From a virus, in IMG/VR virus record IMGVR_UViG_3300042934_001207, positions 1-30,383 of that record: a stretch of DNA of 30,383 nucleotides; one strand, written 5' to 3'. The notes under the pieces are model-generated. The model was given only the letters and a program-made list of their open reading frames with translations. It made no database searches and was not told where the DNA came from. Shown in pieces: positions 23,139-30,383 of the stretch. The position numbers and the translations under genes are program-made. The stretch's first letter is position 1. Each line of letters starts with the position of its first letter.

Positions 23139-24398
23139 ATGAAGAAAGATAGTATTATTAAAAATGAAATTAATACAAATGCGGATTCAAATTTGAAAGG
23201 CTTTGACCTACAAAAATTGAGAGCAACAGAACGTTTACTCAAGGCGTTATCAAATAACAAAAAGTGTGTTTTTTGTACTATAGAATATATTGATGATGTA
23301 ATAGAAGTTGATTTTAGTAATGAACAGTCAAAGATTCAAACAGAGCAAAATAAGGATTATACGAAACCATTTTCGATGAATAGCGAAGAATTAAAAAATT
23401 CCTTAAGAATATTTTTTGATACATGGAGAAAAGTTGAAGATTCTGAAAGCATAACATTTGTATTCTATACAAATACTGGAATTGCTAAAGAAAAACGCAT
23501 TGGAGTATTGAAAGATACTAGTAATGATTTACCAAATGAACCATTGATTCAGCTTTTAATAGAAGAAAAGTATGATGAGGTTTTACCTTTTGTCATCCCA
23601 ATTGTAAAGGATTATTATAAAGAACAGCATAAAAGGCATTCAGAGGATAACTCTTATTATGAAATTCTTATTGAAGAAATGAAATACGAAGAGTGGAAAA
23701 AGTTTTTTAGTCTAATTGAGTGGAGATTTGGTCAGGATGATGAGAAAGAAATAAGAAATAAGATAAAAGCGTTAATTGTACAGTTATGTAAAGAATATGA
23801 TGTCGATATAAAGTATAGTAGCAAAATTCTAGCTAGTATATTAGATATGATAAATTCACGTGCGTTAGAAAATGATTTCTTGAATAAGTTGGTACACGTA
23901 TCGGATATTAAAGTATTATTTTATGATTTTGTAAGAGATGTAAAGGTAGAAGAAAAACTAGATCCAGTATATAGAAAATGGGATGAACTCAAATGTGAAG
24001 ATGTAAGAGATTTAGGAGAAAAAATATTGGCTGTTTGTGATGACTTTGATGAAGATAGTTTATTTGAATATGAAGATGATTTTGTTGAAGGAAAATTTGA
24101 ACAGCAGCATTGCACAGAAATAAAAGAGGTAAAAGCTTATAATTACCGAATTTACAAGGTTTGTAAAAAATATATTAAAAATTTACTCAAAAGCAAAGAC
24201 AAGGATAATTTAGAATTTAGTGAAGATGATATTATTAAAATTATTGAAGAGTTAACAAATGAGTCAGAGCAGTCTATATTAGACAAAAGTAAAACATATA
24301 AAATGCCTTATATGGATAGAGATATGGTTTATAAAACAGTGTTGATTCTTTTTCAAGAGTGTTTTATAGCTTTAGATAGGGTAGGTGATTTAAAATGA
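23139..24398 (+). CDS. Candidate ABC-3C effector: DUF4297/PD-(D/E)xK-like N-terminus plus helical C-terminal domain
   Basis: The 419-residue protein starts at ATG 23139 after GGGAGAA. The N-terminal 110 residues follow the pattern of DUF4297-like restriction nucleases: GFDLQKLRATERLLKALS helix, CTIEYIDDVIEV (E49, D52, D53), KIQTEQNK (Q70-N71-K72 as a possible QxK motif), SLRIFFDTWRK, then SITFVFYTNTG. The remaining 300 residues are helical, acidic, and have no recognised motif, as expected of the C-terminal domain that ties such effectors to their ABC ATPase. The gene overlaps the next by four bases (ATGA). The 182 bases upstream are very A+T-rich, with no clear promoter. The nuclease call rests on a short motif and is moderate; loss of the acidic residue in ExK could mean it is inactive. 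Confidence 0.6.
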   Translation: MKKDSIIKNEINTNADSNLKGFDLQKLRATERLLKALSNNKKCVFCTIEYIDDVIEVDFSNEQSKIQTEQNKDYTKPFSMNSEELKNSLRIFFDTWRKVEDSESITFVFYTNTGIAKEKRIGVLKDTSNDLPNEPLIQLLIEEKYDEVLPFVIPIVKDYYKEQHKRHSEDNSYYEILIEEMKYEEWKKFFSLIEWRFGQDDEKEIRNKIKALIVQLCKEYDVDIKYSSKILASILDMINSRALENDFLNKLVHVSDIKVLFYDFVRDVKVEEKLDPVYRKWDELKCEDVRDLGEKILAVCDDFDEDSLFEYEDDFVEGKFEQQHCTEIKEVKAYNYRIYKVCKKYIKNLLKSKDKDNLEFSEDDIIKIIEELTNESEQSILDKSKTYKMPYMDRDMVYKTVLILFQECFIALDRVGDLK

Positions 24399-24919
24399 AT
24401 AGCAAAAAAAGAATGATGTTCGTTTTAGAAGAAGATTATTACTTTATTATAATAAAATTACTTACAATATTAATTGGGCTAGATTGTAAAAAGAAATCAT
24501 TTACTGATTATAGGAAACTTGGATTTATTTTTGAGTTTATTAAAGCTAATGAAAACATGAACTTATTTGACAAAGTATTTAGTGGAGAAGAATTAAATTT
24601 ATTTGATAATGAACGTTTGTTAAAAATATTTTGTGATTCAAATATGGATATAAGTGTTATAAAAAGAGTTCTATTTTTTTTAGAAAAACAGAATATTATT
24701 TCATTGGAGAAAAATAATAAGTTTAGCTGTATAGATGTAAGATTGTTATATAATTCTCAAATTAACAATTTATTAAATCAAGATATTTTTGATGAAGATA
24801 TAAAAAATGTGAAGAAAATTCGTAAAGCTATAAACAGAGTGCGTTCAATTAAATTTGAGACTTTACAAACAAAAATTTTTGGATATGGAGGATTGCAAAA
24901 TGGGAAGATTAGCTATTAG
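24395..24919 (+). CDS. Candidate ABC-3C middle component (174 aa)
   Basis: The ORF begins inside the stop of the effector gene (ATGA at 24395) and ends 20 bases inside the ATPase gene. The product is helical and A+T-biased in composition (rich in I, K, N, F). It reads as two winged-helix-like units: KLLTILIGLDCKKK...KLGFIFEFIK and VIKRVLFFLEKQNIISLEKNN. Middle components of ABC-three-component systems have the same size, gene order and compact helical, winged-helix-like composition, and bridge effector and ATPase, much as kleisin-associated proteins do for SMC complexes. I recognise it from context; the sequence alone is not diagnostic. Confidence 0.6.
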   Translation: MNSKKRMMFVLEEDYYFIIIKLLTILIGLDCKKKSFTDYRKLGFIFEFIKANENMNLFDKVFSGEELNLFDNERLLKIFCDSNMDISVIKRVLFFLEKQNIISLEKNNKFSCIDVRLLYNSQINNLLNQDIFDEDIKNVKKIRKAINRVRSIKFETLQTKIFGYGGLQNGKISY

Positions 24920-26828
24920 AAGAGTTATATATAATGGACAAAAATATTATTTTGAATCCCCATATTTAAATGATGGTATTATTATTTTAGAGGGAGAGAA
25001 TGAACATGGTAAAAGTACGTTCATGGATCTCATATATTATGGACTTGGAGGAAAGATTTCTGGGTTTAATAAAAGTGATGCAAATGCTGACAATAAGCAT
25101 AATGAAATATATAATGACATAGATAATTATATTGAACTGCAAATTGAGATAAATAATAAAATTTTTGAATTTACTAGAACTATAGGGGATAATACAATTT
25201 ATATTGTTGATCCAGAAGAAAAAGTAACAGAATGTAGCATATATAGAAATTCAAATAGTGATGCTATTATTTTTTCAGATTGGATTTTAAAACAATTAGG
25301 AATTGAAGTATTCGATATTATACAGGGAACCAAGAAGTTTAAACTTAATTTTTCAGACCTAATGCGCCTTATTTATCATGATCAAAAAACAGAAGTTGAT
25401 CGCATATTCAAGAATCCTGATAATGATAATTTTATAGCTGATTCTCTGGAAATACGAAAAGCTATTTTTGAAGTACTACTAGGTGAAATTTATAATGAAT
25501 ACTATTCATTACTTGGACAATACAAATTAAGATTTAAAGAATATGAAAAAGTAGAAGTTATAATGCAGAGCTATGATGAATTTTTAAATGAAGTGTTAGA
25601 TGAGGAATTGGGTAATGTTGCTTATATTCAAAGATTAAAAAAAGAAAAAGAGGAAATGCTTCTTAAAGTTGAAAATGAACGTAATATAGTACGAAATGAA
25701 AAAAGCAATACTGGTGAAGTATTAAATGAAGTAGAAAGTCAGAAGAGAACATTATTACAATTTCAAAATGAAAAAGATAATATGATACAAGCAAAATATG
25801 CTGTTAAACAATCTATTGAGAAAATACTATACCTAATTGATGAGTCAGAAAAAGAAATTTCAGAAATAGAGAAAATTAGGTTTGTAAATAGAAAATTAAA
25901 GCTATTTTCGCCTAATACTTGTCCATATTGTTTAAGGGATGTTGAGCGAGAAAGAGGAAAATGTATTTGTGGTAGTGATATTAATGAAGAAGATTATGAA
26001 AAATTCTTTTATACAGATCAAGAGTATGTAGAAATTATAAAAGTTAAACGAAAAGCTATTCAATCATTAAGTGTTTTACTAGAAAAGAAAAATCAACGGT
26101 TGAAAACTATTCTAGATAGTGTTGATAATATTTCTGAAGCAATTAATAAAGTAAAGTTGTATATTGAAGATTTAACAAAGGATATAACAGCTGAATATAA
26201 TTCTGCATATATTCGAAAATTGGATGATAGAATATATAGTTTAAATTCCGAAATATTAAAGCTTGAACAGGCTGAGGATTTGGCCAAAAAGAAAGAATCG
26301 ATTATGGGTAATTTAACAACCTTGAGAAATCAAGTTGATGGATTAAGAATCAAGGTAGATAGTTGTCTTATTAATGCTAAGGAAGATATGCTGTCAAAAA
26401 AAACAGAATTTAATAAAACATATTTAGAATTAATGAAAAATGCTGATAAATATTGCTTTGATGCTTATCTTGGCGATGATTATATGCCTTATATTAACTT
26501 AAATGAATATAGAGCAAGAAGTGCATCTGTGTCAAAAAGGTTAATGTATTTTTTAACATTACTTATTTTAAGTCTTCAAAATGACTTAAATTATCCAAGA
26601 TTTTTAATGATTGATACTCCTAACAAAGAGGGAATTGATAAGGAAAATTTAATAAGAAATTTAAAAGAATTATCAAAGGCATATGAATTGAGAAAAGATA
26701 AAAATATGTTATTTCAAGTGATATTAACAACGGGAATAGATATTTATCCAGAAAAATTCAAGAAATATGTTTTTCTAACTTTAGAAGGAGAAAATAGATT
26801 ATTAAAAGAAAAAGTTAGCAAACAATGA
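24900..26828 (+). CDS. SMC/Rad50-like ABC ATPase of a candidate ABC-3C system
   Basis: ATG 24900 follows GGAGG (24887-24891) by eight bases, giving 642 residues. The N-terminus has Walker A GENEHGKST (32-40). The C-terminus has a divergent signature SASVSKRL (541-548), Walker B FLMID (568-572) with D-loop-like TPNKEG, and VILTTG as switch strand. Between them lie coiled coils (about 200-330 and 375-500) around a cysteine cluster C341, C344, C355, C357 that can bind zinc, comparable in position to the Rad50 hook. At this length the coils are short. Such ATPases sense nucleic-acid or protein complexes and gate an effector. It ends the three-gene operon and is followed by a terminator. Confidence 0.8.
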   Translation: MGRLAIRRVIYNGQKYYFESPYLNDGIIILEGENEHGKSTFMDLIYYGLGGKISGFNKSDANADNKHNEIYNDIDNYIELQIEINNKIFEFTRTIGDNTIYIVDPEEKVTECSIYRNSNSDAIIFSDWILKQLGIEVFDIIQGTKKFKLNFSDLMRLIYHDQKTEVDRIFKNPDNDNFIADSLEIRKAIFEVLLGEIYNEYYSLLGQYKLRFKEYEKVEVIMQSYDEFLNEVLDEELGNVAYIQRLKKEKEEMLLKVENERNIVRNEKSNTGEVLNEVESQKRTLLQFQNEKDNMIQAKYAVKQSIEKILYLIDESEKEISEIEKIRFVNRKLKLFSPNTCPYCLRDVERERGKCICGSDINEEDYEKFFYTDQEYVEIIKVKRKAIQSLSVLLEKKNQRLKTILDSVDNISEAINKVKLYIEDLTKDITAEYNSAYIRKLDDRIYSLNSEILKLEQAEDLAKKKESIMGNLTTLRNQVDGLRIKVDSCLINAKEDMLSKKTEFNKTYLELMKNADKYCFDAYLGDDYMPYINLNEYRARSASVSKRLMYFLTLLILSLQNDLNYPRFLMIDTPNKEGIDKENLIRNLKELSKAYELRKDKNMLFQVILTTGIDIYPEKFKKYVFLTLEGENRLLKEKVSKQ

Positions 26829-26837
26829 TAATATAGT

Positions 26838-26867
26838 AAAAGCATCTGTTAATTCAGGTGCTTTTTT
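26838..26867 (+). terminator. Strong intrinsic terminator between cargo and portal
   Basis: AAAAGCATCTG (26838-26848) pairs with CAGGTGCTTTT (26855-26865) over 11 bp with one T-G pair, loop TTAATT, T-run to 26867. Its start matches the terminator at 15604 (AAAGCATCTG). It stops cargo transcription before the head genes. Confidence 0.8.
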
Positions 26868-26893
26868 CATGCTCATTTTTAGGAGGTAGCATT

Positions 26894-28132
26894 ATGAAAA
26901 TACCAATAATATCAAGACTTTGGGAATCTAGAGCAGGCCCTAAAAATAGCTTTTGTGGAAGCACGTACAGCTTTTTCTTTGGCAGCACCACAAGTGGAAA
27001 GACAGTAAATGAAAGAACAGCAATGCAAACTACTGCAGTCTATGCTTGTGTTAGGATACTTGCTGAAACAATAGCTTCACTTCCGCTTCATACCTATAGA
27101 TATACTGAAGCTGGTAAGGAGAAGGCTTCAGACCATCAAATATATCATCTCCTTGCAGATGAACCAAATCCCGAGATGACCTCATTTGTGTTTAGAGAAA
27201 CACTTATGGGTCATCTTTTATTATGGGGAAATGCATATGCCCAAATTATCAGGGATGGAAGAGGAAAGATAATAGCTTTATATCCTCTAATGCCTGATAA
27301 AATGACTGTAAATAGGGCTGATAATGGTGATATTTACTATGTTTATAACAAAGATGGACAGGAATATCCATTAAGAAGTGATGAAGTATTGCATATTCCA
27401 GGGCTTGGATTTGACGGACTTATTGGCTATTCTCCTATTGCTATGGCTAAAAATGCAATAGGTATGGCAATAGCAACGGAGGAATATGGAGCTAAATTCT
27501 TTGCAAATGGTGCAAATCCTGGTGGTGTACTTGAGCATCCGGGAGTAGTAAAAGATCCTGCAAGGGTTAGAGAAAGCTGGAATAGTGTGTATCAAGGAAG
27601 CTCTAATGCTCATAGAGTTGCAGTTTTAGAAGAGGGTATGAAGTTTCAAAGTATAGGAATTCCACCAGAGCAGGCACAGTTTTTACAAACTAGGAAGTTT
27701 CAAATAAATGAAATAGCAAGGATATTTAGAATTCCACCTCATATGATAGGAGATCTTGATAAATCAAGTTTTTCTAATATTGAGCAGCAGTCACTGGAAT
27801 TTGTAATGTATACCCTCGATCCTTGGGTAGTCAGATGGGAACAAGCAATTAAAAGAGCTTTGTTTACTGAAAGTGAAAAGAAACAGTATTTTGTTAAGTT
27901 TAATGTAGATGGACTGCTTAGAGGTGACTACCAAAGTAGAATGAATGGTTATGCCATAGGAAGGCAAAATGGTTGGTTATCAAGTAATGACATAAGAGAA
28001 CTTGAAAATCTCAATAAAATACCAGAGGAGCTTGGTGGAGATTTGTATTTAATTAATGGGAACATGACAAAGTTAGCTGATGCAGGGGCATTCGCTAATA
28101 AGAATAGTACAGGATTGGGGGAGGAAAAGTGA
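26894..28132 (+). CDS. HK97-family portal protein
   Basis: ATG 26894 follows AGGAGG; the in-frame start at 26858 lies inside the upstream terminator. The 412-residue protein has the phage portal pattern: AMQTTAVYACVRILAETIASLPLH (residues 38-60, split here for the central VRILAETIA), GNAYAQIIRDGRG, DEVLHIPGLG, and RIPPHMIGDLDKSSFSNIEQQ. Twelve copies form the ring through which DNA enters. Its end overlaps the protease gene by four bases (GTGA). Confidence 0.94.
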   Translation: MKIPIISRLWESRAGPKNSFCGSTYSFFFGSTTSGKTVNERTAMQTTAVYACVRILAETIASLPLHTYRYTEAGKEKASDHQIYHLLADEPNPEMTSFVFRETLMGHLLLWGNAYAQIIRDGRGKIIALYPLMPDKMTVNRADNGDIYYVYNKDGQEYPLRSDEVLHIPGLGFDGLIGYSPIAMAKNAIGMAIATEEYGAKFFANGANPGGVLEHPGVVKDPARVRESWNSVYQGSSNAHRVAVLEEGMKFQSIGIPPEQAQFLQTRKFQINEIARIFRIPPHMIGDLDKSSFSNIEQQSLEFVMYTLDPWVVRWEQAIKRALFTESEKKQYFVKFNVDGLLRGDYQSRMNGYAIGRQNGWLSSNDIRELENLNKIPEELGGDLYLINGNMTKLADAGAFANKNSTGLGEEK

Positions 28133-28833
28133 GCAAGAAGTTTTGGAATTGGGTAAAGAATGAAGATGGAAGGACTCTTTATTTTGATGGATATATTGCA
28201 GAGGACAGTTGGTTTGATGATGACATTACTCCTAAAAAGTTTAAGTCTGAACTTACAGCATCTGAAGGGGATATATCAGTGTGGCTTAATTCACCAGGGG
28301 GTGATGTTTTTGCTGCAAGTCAAATTTATACAATGTTAAAGGAATACAAAGGCAAAGTCACAGTGAAAATTGATGGCATAGCAGCTAGTGCTGCATCAGT
28401 TATTGCTATGGCGGGAAGTGAAATATTAATGTCACCTGTGGCAATGATGATGATTCATAATCCATCTACAGTTATTTTTGGAGAAGAATCTGATTTTCAA
28501 AGTGGAATTGATATGCTGTCAGAGGTAAAGGAAAGTATAATCAATGCTTATGAGCAAAAGACAGGACTTACTAGAAATAAGATATCAAAAATGATGGATT
28601 CTGAAACTTGGTTTAGTGCTAAAAAAGCAGTAGAACTTGGTTTTGCAGATAAAGTTTTATATGAGGATACTGATACTGAGGAAGAAACAACTGATGGCTT
28701 TATCTTTGATAAAGTAACTGTAACTAATGCCTTAATGAGAAAGATACCTAAGGTAGAACAAACACAGCATACAACAGAAATAGGCACACCGTATGAGCAA
28801 TTACTTAAAAGGCTTGATCTTTTAAAATATTAG
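28129..28833 (+). CDS. ClpP-like prohead (capsid maturation) protease
   Basis: The start is GTG 28129 within the portal stop, with GGGGGAGG upstream. The 234-residue protein is a ClpP-fold serine protease: WLNSPGGDVFAA (52-63), catalytic serine S87 in IDGIAASAASVIA, histidine H110 in MMMIHNPST. ClpP-type proteases replace the unrelated HK97 protease in many Gram-positive phages and cleave the capsid N-terminal scaffold. The C-terminal EEETTDGF region is acidic. It lies between portal and capsid as usual. Confidence 0.94.
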   Translation: MSKKFWNWVKNEDGRTLYFDGYIAEDSWFDDDITPKKFKSELTASEGDISVWLNSPGGDVFAASQIYTMLKEYKGKVTVKIDGIAASAASVIAMAGSEILMSPVAMMMIHNPSTVIFGEESDFQSGIDMLSEVKESIINAYEQKTGLTRNKISKMMDSETWFSAKKAVELGFADKVLYEDTDTEEETTDGFIFDKVTVTNALMRKIPKVEQTQHTTEIGTPYEQLLKRLDLLKY

Positions 28834-28849
28834 ATTTGGGGGAATATAC

Positions 28850-30046
28850 ATGAATAAAATATTAGAACTTAGAGAAAAAAGAGCTAAACTATGGGACAGT
28901 ACAAAGGCTTTCCTAGATAGCAAGAGAAATGAAAATGGATTATTATCAGCTGAGGATACTGCAACTTATGAAAAAATGGAAGCTGATGTAGTAAACTTAG
29001 GAAAAGAAATAGATAGACTTGAAAGACAAGCCACTCTTGAGTTAGAACTTTCAAAGGCAACTTCTAGTGCAATTAAAAATAATCCTAAGGGAAGTATTGC
29101 TGAAGAAAAAACAGGACGAGCATCAAATGAATATAAGGATTTTTTCTGGAAGGCTATGAGAAATAAAAATAGCTTTGATGTGCATAATGCTCTGCAGGTT
29201 GGAACTGATAGTGAAGGTGGTTTCCTTGCACCAGACGAGTTTGAAAAAACATTAATTGAGTCTCTTGAAGAACAAAATATATTCAGGCAGCTTGCAAATA
29301 TAATAACTACATCTTCAGGAGACAAGAAAATTCCTGTGGTTGCAACTAAAGGAACTGCATCCTGGGTGGATGAAGAGGGTGCTATTCCTGAATCAGATGA
29401 TGCATTCTCTCAAGTATCAATTGGAGCATATAAATTAGCCACTATGATTAAGGTTTCTGAGGAACTTCTTAATGATAGTGTTTTTAATTTGGAGAGTTAT
29501 ATAGCAAAAGAATTTGCAAGAAGAATTGGTGCAAAGGAAGAAGAAGCCTTCTTTATTGGTGATGGTACAGGAAAGCCAACAGGAATATTTAATGCAACTA
29601 GTGGAGCAGAACTTGGAGTTACAACGGCAAGTGCTACAACTATTACATTTGATGAGATTATGGATTTATTCTATTCACTTAAATCTCCATATAGAAAGAA
29701 CTCTGTGTTTTTAATGAATGATGCTACCGTTAAGGCTATAAGAAAATTAAAGGATGGCAGCGGTCAGTATTTATGGCAGCCATCTGTTACAGCAGGACAA
29801 CCAGATACTATCTTAAATAGGCCAGTAAAAACTTCTGCTTATGCACCTACACTGGGATCTAGTGCAAAGACTATAGCCTTTGGTGATCTTAGCTACTATT
29901 GGGTAGCTGATAGACAAGGTAGATCCTTTCAAAGATTAAATGAACTATATGCAGCAACAGGGCAGGTGGGTTTTAAAGCAACACAAAGAGTTGATGGAAA
30001 ACTAATACTTCCTGAAACTATTAAAGTTTTACAGATGAAAGCGTAG
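28850..30046 (+). CDS. HK97-fold major capsid protein
   Basis: The 398-residue protein has an N-terminal coiled-coil scaffold domain (about residues 1-95, with LRMRK-like charged helices and EKTGRASNEYKDF at its end) removed by the protease. The HK97 fold follows: GTDSEGGFLAPDEFEKTLIE, then RQLANIITTSSGDKKIPV, EEAFFIGDGTGKPTGIFN, and the C-terminal RVDGKLILPETIKVLQMKA. The Lys-Asn crosslink residues of HK97 cannot be confirmed. The start is ATG 28850 with TGGGGGA upstream. It is the main shell protein. Confidence 0.95.
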   Translation: MNKILELREKRAKLWDSTKAFLDSKRNENGLLSAEDTATYEKMEADVVNLGKEIDRLERQATLELELSKATSSAIKNNPKGSIAEEKTGRASNEYKDFFWKAMRNKNSFDVHNALQVGTDSEGGFLAPDEFEKTLIESLEEQNIFRQLANIITTSSGDKKIPVVATKGTASWVDEEGAIPESDDAFSQVSIGAYKLATMIKVSEELLNDSVFNLESYIAKEFARRIGAKEEEAFFIGDGTGKPTGIFNATSGAELGVTTASATTITFDEIMDLFYSLKSPYRKNSVFLMNDATVKAIRKLKDGSGQYLWQPSVTAGQPDTILNRPVKTSAYAPTLGSSAKTIAFGDLSYYWVADRQGRSFQRLNELYAATGQVGFKATQRVDGKLILPETIKVLQMKA

Positions 30047-30056
30047 GTGGTGGAAT

Positions 30057-30278
30057 ATGAGTAACGTAAAAAATTATGCAGAGCAAGGTGGAGATAAATG
30101 GGTTGTAAGCGGCATACTAGAAGTTACTGCTGAGGGTCAAATTAAAATTAATGGTACACCACTGACTAGGGCAACTACACAAGCTGACAGCACTGCTGCA
30201 GATATAACAGCACTTAAAGATGATTTTAATGCTCTGCTTACAAAACTTAAAAATGCAGGAATTATGGCAACAAATTAA
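30057..30278 (+). CDS. Head fibre protein (phage_fiber_2-like, 73 aa)
   Basis: The ORF starts at ATG 30057 ten bases after the capsid stop, with GGTGGTGG as RBS. The sequence NYAEQGGDKWVVSGILEV followed by TPLTRATTQADSTAADITAL and DFNALLTKLKNAG is the pattern of head fibre proteins related to phi29 gp8.5. These decorate the capsid and may bind host surfaces. It is usually encoded directly after the capsid gene. The family call is from motif memory. Confidence 0.8.
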   Translation: MSNVKNYAEQGGDKWVVSGILEVTAEGQIKINGTPLTRATTQADSTAADITALKDDFNALLTKLKNAGIMATN

Positions 30279-30305
30279 TCAGAAGAATAAATTGGAGGTG
30301 AGTGT

Positions 30306-30383
30306 ATGATTATTTCACTTGAAGAAGCTAAATTATATTTAAGAGTTGATGGTAATGAGGAAGATACACTCATCACTAATTTT
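30306..30383 (+). CDS. Head-tail connector (gp6-like DNA packaging protein), 5' end only
   Basis: ATG 30306 follows GGAGGTGAG and the frame is open to the right edge (26 codons). ISLEEAKLYLRVDGNEEDTLI is the standard start of the gp6-like head-tail connector family, which seals the portal and joins the tail. Its place after the capsid and head fibre genes fits. Confidence 0.85.
   Translation, partial: MIISLEEAKLYLRVDGNEEDTLITNF

Noticed and set aside
1-30383. CRISPR array, tRNA, integrase or att sites
   Set aside because: No regularly spaced repeats, no cloverleaf-like sequence, no recombinase motifs and no long terminal direct repeats were seen; integration functions probably lie outside the window.

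Overview
The window is AT-rich (roughly two thirds or more A+T), with clostridial-looking Shine-Dalgarno sites (GGAGG/AGGAGG) and heavy AGA/ATA codon use. Almost all of it is a temperate siphovirus (prophage) of a low-GC, endospore-forming Firmicute, most likely Clostridium sensu lato. The genome type is HK97-like: P27-family small terminase, portal, ClpP-type prohead protease and HK97 major capsid. Both edges cut genes: a helicase on the left (minus strand) and a head-tail connector on the right. No integrase, attachment site, tRNA, rRNA or CRISPR array is visible.

Layout. (1) 1-4.9 kb, accessory left arm: a minus-strand restriction-type DEAH helicase (PD-(D/E)xK nuclease plus SF2 helicase), a decayed zone with a probable NUDIX remnant, a 67-residue unknown, a Spo0E-like mini-protein and a frameshifted DUF2971-type gene. 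(2) 4.9-6.6 kb, lysogeny switch: minus-strand ImmR-like repressor and ImmA-like HExxH protease diverge from a small Cro-like HTH gene. The two near-consensus promoters lie among repeats of ACGTTAA. (3) 6.6-15.6 kb, replication: small helper, DUF2800 nuclease, DUF2815 ssDNA-binding protein, family A DNA polymerase, primase/VapE helicase, a non-coding TGTTCCA repeat region (candidate origin), a small basic protein, VRR-NUC nuclease, SNF2 helicase and an ArpU/sigma-like late regulator. (4) 15.6-17.25 kb: two tiny ORFs, HNH endonuclease, a glycine-zipper membrane-type gene and a cos/pac-like non-coding block. (5) 17.3-20.9 kb: sigma-like zinc-finger protein, ParB-methyltransferase fusion, and an amidoligase / gamma-glutamylcyclotransferase / zinc-ribbon cassette. 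(6) 20.9-30.4 kb, packaging and head: TerS and TerL, then a 3.7-kb cargo cassette, then portal, protease, capsid, head fibre and connector.

The most interesting part is the cargo cassette at 23.1-26.8 kb, between TerL and portal, which are normally adjacent. It is a tightly overlapping three-gene operon: a 419-residue protein with a DUF4297/PD-(D/E)xK-like N-terminus, a 174-residue middle protein, and a 642-residue SMC/Rad50-like ABC ATPase with a zinc-binding centre. The architecture matches the computationally described ABC-three-component (ABC-3C) conflict systems, so I read it as a phage-borne candidate defence system. The glycine-zipper gene beside the cos-like block, the restriction-type helicase and the broken DUF2971 gene suggest that several slots of this prophage carry or have carried accessory conflict genes.
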